A program made the translations under genes and the position numbers. Of a stretch of 44,464 nucleotides of DNA, positions 41,749-44,464 are shown in pieces. The notes below the pieces were generated by a model, which saw only the letters and a list, made by a program, of their open reading frames with translations, had not been told where the DNA came from and searched no databases. The stretch's first letter is position 1, and each line of letters starts with the position of its first letter. The stretch spans positions 1-44,464 of the forward strand of contig CAZVQX010000005.1 of NCBI GenBank assembly GCA_964629735.1, written 5' to 3'. The stretch is from CAZVQX01 sp964629735 (lineage in GTDB: Bacteria; Bacillota_I; Bacilli_A; RF39; UBA660).

Positions 41749-42460
41749 ACTTTATTCCTCCAAATCGACGATCACGTTTATTATAATCTAATATTGCAGT
41801 ATTAAATGCTTCTTCATCGAAAGCTGGAAAATATGTTTTAGTAAAGTAAAATTCTGCATATGATAACTGCCACAACATAAAATTACTTATTCTTAATTCA
41901 CCACTTGTTCTTATTAATAAGTCAATTGGATCTAAATAATTATATAAATATTTACTAAATAATTGTTCATCGATTTCTTCAATTGTTAACTTATTATTTA
42001 CAACATCATAGCTTATTTTTTTCGCAGCATCAACTATTTCAGATTGACCACCATAATTAAGACAAATATTTAAAATATGTCCATTATTATTTTTAGTTTC
42101 TTCGACTAATTTATTCATTGCTTTTAATACTTTGTTTGGTAATGGTTCTTTTCTTCCTGAAAAAACTATTTTTACATTTTCATTTTTTAATTTTGAAAAA
42201 TTCCGATTAAAACTAGTTACGAACAAATCCATCAAGTAATTAACTTCTTCTTCACTTCTTTTAAAGTTTTCAGTTGAAAAAACAAAGATACTTAAAATCT
42301 TTACCCCTCGAGAAAAAGCATATTTAGATATTTTATTTAAATTATCTGCACCGGCCTTATGACCCATACTTCTTGATTTACCACGTTCTTGAGCCCACCT
42401 ACCATTACCATCAACAATAATGGCTAAATGGTTAGGCATTTTTAAATCATTATAATTCAT
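41729..42460 (-). CDS. uppS: Undecaprenyl diphosphate synthase
   Basis: cis-Prenyltransferase making the C55 carrier for peptidoglycan. 243 aa. Motifs: HLAIIVDGNGRWAQERG (catalytic Asp; Val replaces the usual Met before it), FVFSTENFKRS, LNICLNYGGQSEIVDAA, LLIRTSGELRISNFMLWQ and AEFYFTKTYFPAF. Standard length. Leads the uppS-cdsA-rseP operon, the common Firmicutes order. Confidence 0.97.
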   Translation of the reverse strand: MNYNDLKMPNHLAIIVDGNGRWAQERGKSRSMGHKAGADNLNKISKYAFSRGVKILSIFVFSTENFKRSEEEVNYLMDLFVTSFNRNFSKLKNENVKIVFSGRKEPLPNKVLKAMNKLVEETKNNNGHILNICLNYGGQSEIVDAAKKISYDVVNNKLTIEEIDEQLFSKYLYNYLDPIDLLIRTSGELRISNFMLWQLSYAEFYFTKTYFPAFDEEAFNTAILDYNKRDRRFGGIKYENKNH

Positions 42461-42484
42461 ACATCTGCCTCACTATCTTTTAAC

Positions 42485-42513
42485 ATTATAATATATTTTA
42501 AATGTTAATTCAA
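42485..42513 (-). promoter_or_regulatory. Promoter of uppS-cdsA-rseP
   Basis: Minus strand -35 TTGAAT (42508-42513), 17-bp spacer, -10 TATAAT (42485-42490). Confidence 0.7.
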
Positions 42514-42547
42514 CTAATAATATTCAAAATAAATGTATTACTTTACT

Positions 42548-42575
42548 AAAAAAGGACTATAGAAGTCCTTTTTTT
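42548..42575. terminator. Terminator upstream of the uppS promoter
   Basis: Stem AAAAAAGGACT/AGTCCTTTTTT with a 5-nt loop, symmetrical T-runs. On the minus strand it ends the 42651 gene, about 75 bases past its stop. Confidence 0.85.
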
Positions 42576-42650
42576 ATAATATAATCTTGCATAATTTAAA
42601 TAAATTTTTAATAATAGTTTGATTATGAATCAATTATTATCTATTTTGCA

Positions 42651-43031
42651 TTAAAGAGTTTTACCTAAATCATTATTTATTTGTTTTATGATATATTCAT
42701 TTATTTCTAAATCTTCTTTAGCCCTTTTAGGTGCTAAAATCATTTTTACATATTCTTCATGAATGTCATCTTCTACTGCTATATATTCTTTATCATCATA
42801 AATTGGAACAATACCTTTAACATCATAATAAAAATTATCAATTTTAGTAATAACGTGACTTTCATTATAAAATAATTTTCCATCTTTAAAAAAATGCTGA
42901 AGCAATTTGGCATAATAATAACAATGACCATTCATATAATATAATAAAGGATCCCTTTGATGTCTTTTTAAAAATGTTTCATTTATCTTTTTTATTGTTG
43001 TCAAAACTTCTAATGATTTATATTTATTCAC
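42651..43031 (-). CDS. Small hypothetical protein with a C-H-D (papain-like) pattern
   Basis: 126 aa, soluble. The order MNGHCYYYAKLLQHFF (Cys37), NESHVITKID (His59) and FYYDVKGI (Asp70) recalls small papain/transglutaminase-like folds in which a Cys heads a helix and His/Asp lie on following strands; similar unnamed proteins occur in phages and Firmicutes. Enzymatic activity is inference. Start GTG at 43029-43031 after GGAGTGATACC, with an extended -10 promoter upstream. Stands alone. Confidence 0.75.
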   Translation of the reverse strand: MNKYKSLEVLTTIKKINETFLKRHQRDPLLYYMNGHCYYYAKLLQHFFKDGKLFYNESHVITKIDNFYYDVKGIVPIYDDKEYIAVEDDIHEEYVKMILAPKRAKEDLEINEYIIKQINNDLGKTL

Positions 43032-43054
43032 GGTATCACTCCATATTCATATAA

Positions 43055-43063
43055 ATTATAGCA
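43055..43063 (-). promoter_or_regulatory. Extended -10 promoter of the 42651 gene
   Basis: TGCTATAAT on the minus strand, about 24 bases before the GTG start. Confidence 0.5.
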
Positions 43064-43126
43064 TAAAAAATATTTTTTTGTTTTTAAATAAGTTAATAAT
43101 CACAACTTTTAAAAAATTACATTTAA

Positions 43127-43745
43127 TTAATATTTATTTACAATTTCTACTTTACATAAGTACACAAATGTTGGATTGGAATTATTTTTATTAACTATTA
43201 CTACCAATCAATGTTCACTTTTTAAAAAAGCACCGGTTGCTACCGTTATAGTACCAGCTTGAATATTTATTTTTTCAGTACCAACTGGTAAATATATTCT
43301 TAATGTTAGTATCACCCCCACTAAGCGATGGAATTAGACTAGATAAATATTTTATATCATCGTTATAGCAATACTAGCTATACGACAAATCGATACTGCT
43401 TCTTCTAAACTTACCTGTTTATTTTTTAATTGAAATAATCCAGCATCAGGATTGGAATCAGGTCCTGGTAATAAGGACACTACCCTACCACTAACATTAT
43501 TTCTACTTTTCATAGTTATACTTAAAATATCATTTGGACATAAGTCTATAATTTGTTCAATTATATTTCGCATTTGTTTGACACAAAAACAAGTTGTTAT
43601 ATCCAACATACTTCCTGATGCACTTGATCTCCTTGTGGGCCGGGCGGTCCTTGAATACCTGGTTCTCCCTGTGCCAGACGGAGAATAAAAACAAATATAT
43701 TTTGTGCAACAATAAGTTCAATTTTTCTTTTAATTCTCTTATCAT
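43127..43745 (-). pseudogene. Frameshifted collagen-like (possible spore-surface) protein gene
   Basis: Reading down the minus strand, one protein can be followed only by switching frame several times. It opens with RBS GAGAGGT and MIRELKEKLNLLLHKIYLFL, then in another frame a Gly-X-Y remnant GEPGIQGPPGPQGDQ, then SGSMLDITTCFCVKQMRN and LLPGPDSNPDAGLFQL, EEAVSICRIASIAI, then NDDIKYLSSLIPSLSGGDTN, then LRIYLPVGTEKINIQAGT and TVATGAFLKSE, and finally VVIVNKNNSNPTFVYLCKVE up to the stop at 43127-43129. At least four shifts or stops interrupt it. The GC-rich collagen patch stands out from its AT-rich surroundings. Collagen-like proteins of this plan occur in exosporium layers, but the assignment is inference. 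Confidence 0.75.
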
Positions 43746-43827
43746 AATTATACCTCTCAATAAAATTATATTTTTTTATTAATCTAATTATATAATCTAT
43801 TATTTAACATTATCAATATGAAAACAT

Positions 43828-43864
43828 ATAAAAAAGAATAATATTTAATAGACATTATTCTTTT
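43828..43864 (-). terminator. Terminator of the EEP-family gene
   Basis: Perfect 11-bp stem AAAAGAATAAT/ATTATTCTTTT with an 11-nt loop and a T-run on the minus strand, 60 bases past the stop codon. Confidence 0.75.
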
Positions 43865-43924
43865 GTTTAAAATTTTTTAAGTTGATATATTATATTATTA
43901 TCTAAAATAATTTTTAGAATTAAA

Positions 43925-44464
43925 TTATTTTCTTTTTAGTTTCAACTTTAACTCTACTGGATTGTGATCACTATATTTATATTCTTCTAATATATTAACA
44001 TAACCATTTATATTAGGCGAGAATAAGAAACCATCAATTATTTGATTTTTTTCTTTACCATCTTTATTAATAAATTGATGAGTAGTACCCTCATGTTTTT
44101 TGAATTCCCAAATTTCATCATTAAATATTTCTTCGAATTCAGATAATATTGGATGTACCTGATCTTTAAATGATAAATCAGTATTCCAGTCACCACCTAT
44201 TACCACATAATTTCCACGTTCATACTCGAGTTTAGCAAGTTCTAAAATATACTTAATTTGTTTTAATTTAACAGAGCGATTTTTTGCCATTGGCGCTAAA
44301 TGGATATTAAAAACAACTAATTCTTTGTCTGTTCCATCAATTTTTATCCTACTTTCTATCAATAATTTATGAACATAAAATTTGTCATTTATTAAACCTT
44401 TTCCTTTAACAGGAATTTTTAAGCATTTATTAGTTGAATCATATTTAGTTAAAGTCATATTACC
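43925..44464 (-). CDS. Endonuclease/exonuclease/phosphatase-family protein, N-terminus outside the window
   Basis: At least 177 aa, open to the window edge, so the N-terminal third (with the metal-binding Asn/Glu motifs) is not seen. Remaining EEP motifs: VVFNIHLAPM (catalytic His), VVIGGDWNTDL (GDxN with catalytic Asp/Asn), QIIDGFLFSPN (D in the IDy/f motif), and the final YSDHNPVELKLKL (SDH). The set is complete enough for an active DNase I-like fold; the substrate (nucleic acid, lipid or nucleotide) cannot be told. An ATG at 44458 is internal, not the likely start. Confidence 0.85.
   Translation of the reverse strand, partial: GNMTLTKYDSTNKCLKIPVKGKGLINDKFYVHKLLIESRIKIDGTDKELVVFNIHLAPMAKNRSVKLKQIKYILELAKLEYERGNYVVIGGDWNTDLSFKDQVHPILSEFEEIFNDEIWEFKKHEGTTHQFINKDGKEKNQIIDGFLFSPNINGYVNILEEYKYSDHNPVELKLKLKRK

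Noticed and set aside
43352..43609. An 85-aa open frame beginning MLDITTCFCVKQMRN as a separate gene.
   Set aside because: No RBS; it continues a protein that starts and ends in other frames, so it is treated as part of the collagen-like pseudogene.
43557..43760. A 67-aa open frame beginning MRGIIMIRELK as a separate gene.
   Set aside because: Its first part is the N-terminus of the collagen-like gene; after the first frameshift the frame reads the Gly-X-Y region out of phase.

Overview
The window is a chromosomal segment of a strongly AT-rich, low-GC Gram-positive bacterium (Bacillota). The Firmicutes hallmarks are a SUF operon in the order sufC-D-S-U-B, the dnaB-dnaI-...-thrS neighbourhood with a threonine-type T-box, a ParC/ParE pair of Bacillus type, a YmfF/YmfH peptidase pair, and clear homologues of the sporulation proteins SpoIIIAH, GerE and GerM. 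The AT bias, tight packing and several shortened proteins suggest a partly reduced genome near the Mollicutes-like/Erysipelotrichia/RF39 branches of Bacilli; that placement is inference. TGA ends several genes (murD, sufS, sufU, sufC, yidD), so the standard bacterial code is used, not the mycoplasma code. No transposon, prophage, CRISPR array or rRNA was seen.

Layout. 1-105: a strong minus-strand promoter and a structured transcript running off the left edge. 106-4524: topoisomerase IV (parE-parC). 4651-5130: an orphan hypothetical gene. 5154-13307: ftsK, murD-eno, a PNPOx-like protein and an MgtA-type Mg transporter. 13507-19208: one overlapping operon sufC-sufD-sufS-sufU-sufB followed by a DtxR-like regulator and a thioredoxin-like lipoprotein. 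Divergent from it is a peroxiredoxin (19419-20096). Each of these two transcription units carries its own palindromic operator candidate. 20173-22139: tRNA-Arg(UCU), then gerM, gerE and spoIIIAH. 22211-28215: dnaB, dnaI, a degenerate RNase II/R-like protein, a T-box, a small coiled-coil protein and thrS. 28364-33823: yebC, rnc, yidD, a ZnuA-like lipoprotein, secG and the M16 pair. 33870-39872: deoD, uvrA, a kinase-like protein and pyrG. 39893-42460: uppS-cdsA-rseP envelope operon. 42651-44464: a small C-H-D protein, a collagen-like pseudogene and the C-terminal part of an endonuclease/exonuclease/phosphatase-family protein.

The most interesting points are: (1) the DtxR-family protein at the end of the SUF operon has lost most of the family's metal ligands but has six cysteines, four of them clustered at its C-terminus, and the operon's leader carries a DtxR-style palindrome, which together suggest an iron or Fe-S responsive autoregulatory circuit; (2) the CTP synthase has an intact synthetase half but a glutaminase half lacking the catalytic Cys and His; (3) an RNB-domain protein in the replication-initiation locus lacks catalytic aspartates; (4) orphan late-sporulation genes, one with a sigma-K-like promoter, occur with a frameshifted collagen-like gene that may once have encoded a spore-surface protein; (5) a 21-bp perfect Fur-family-type palindrome sits at the start site of the peroxiredoxin gene. 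Many genes share an extended -10 element (TGnTATAAT). Calls were made by eye from sequence and recalled family motifs; no search or folding program was run.
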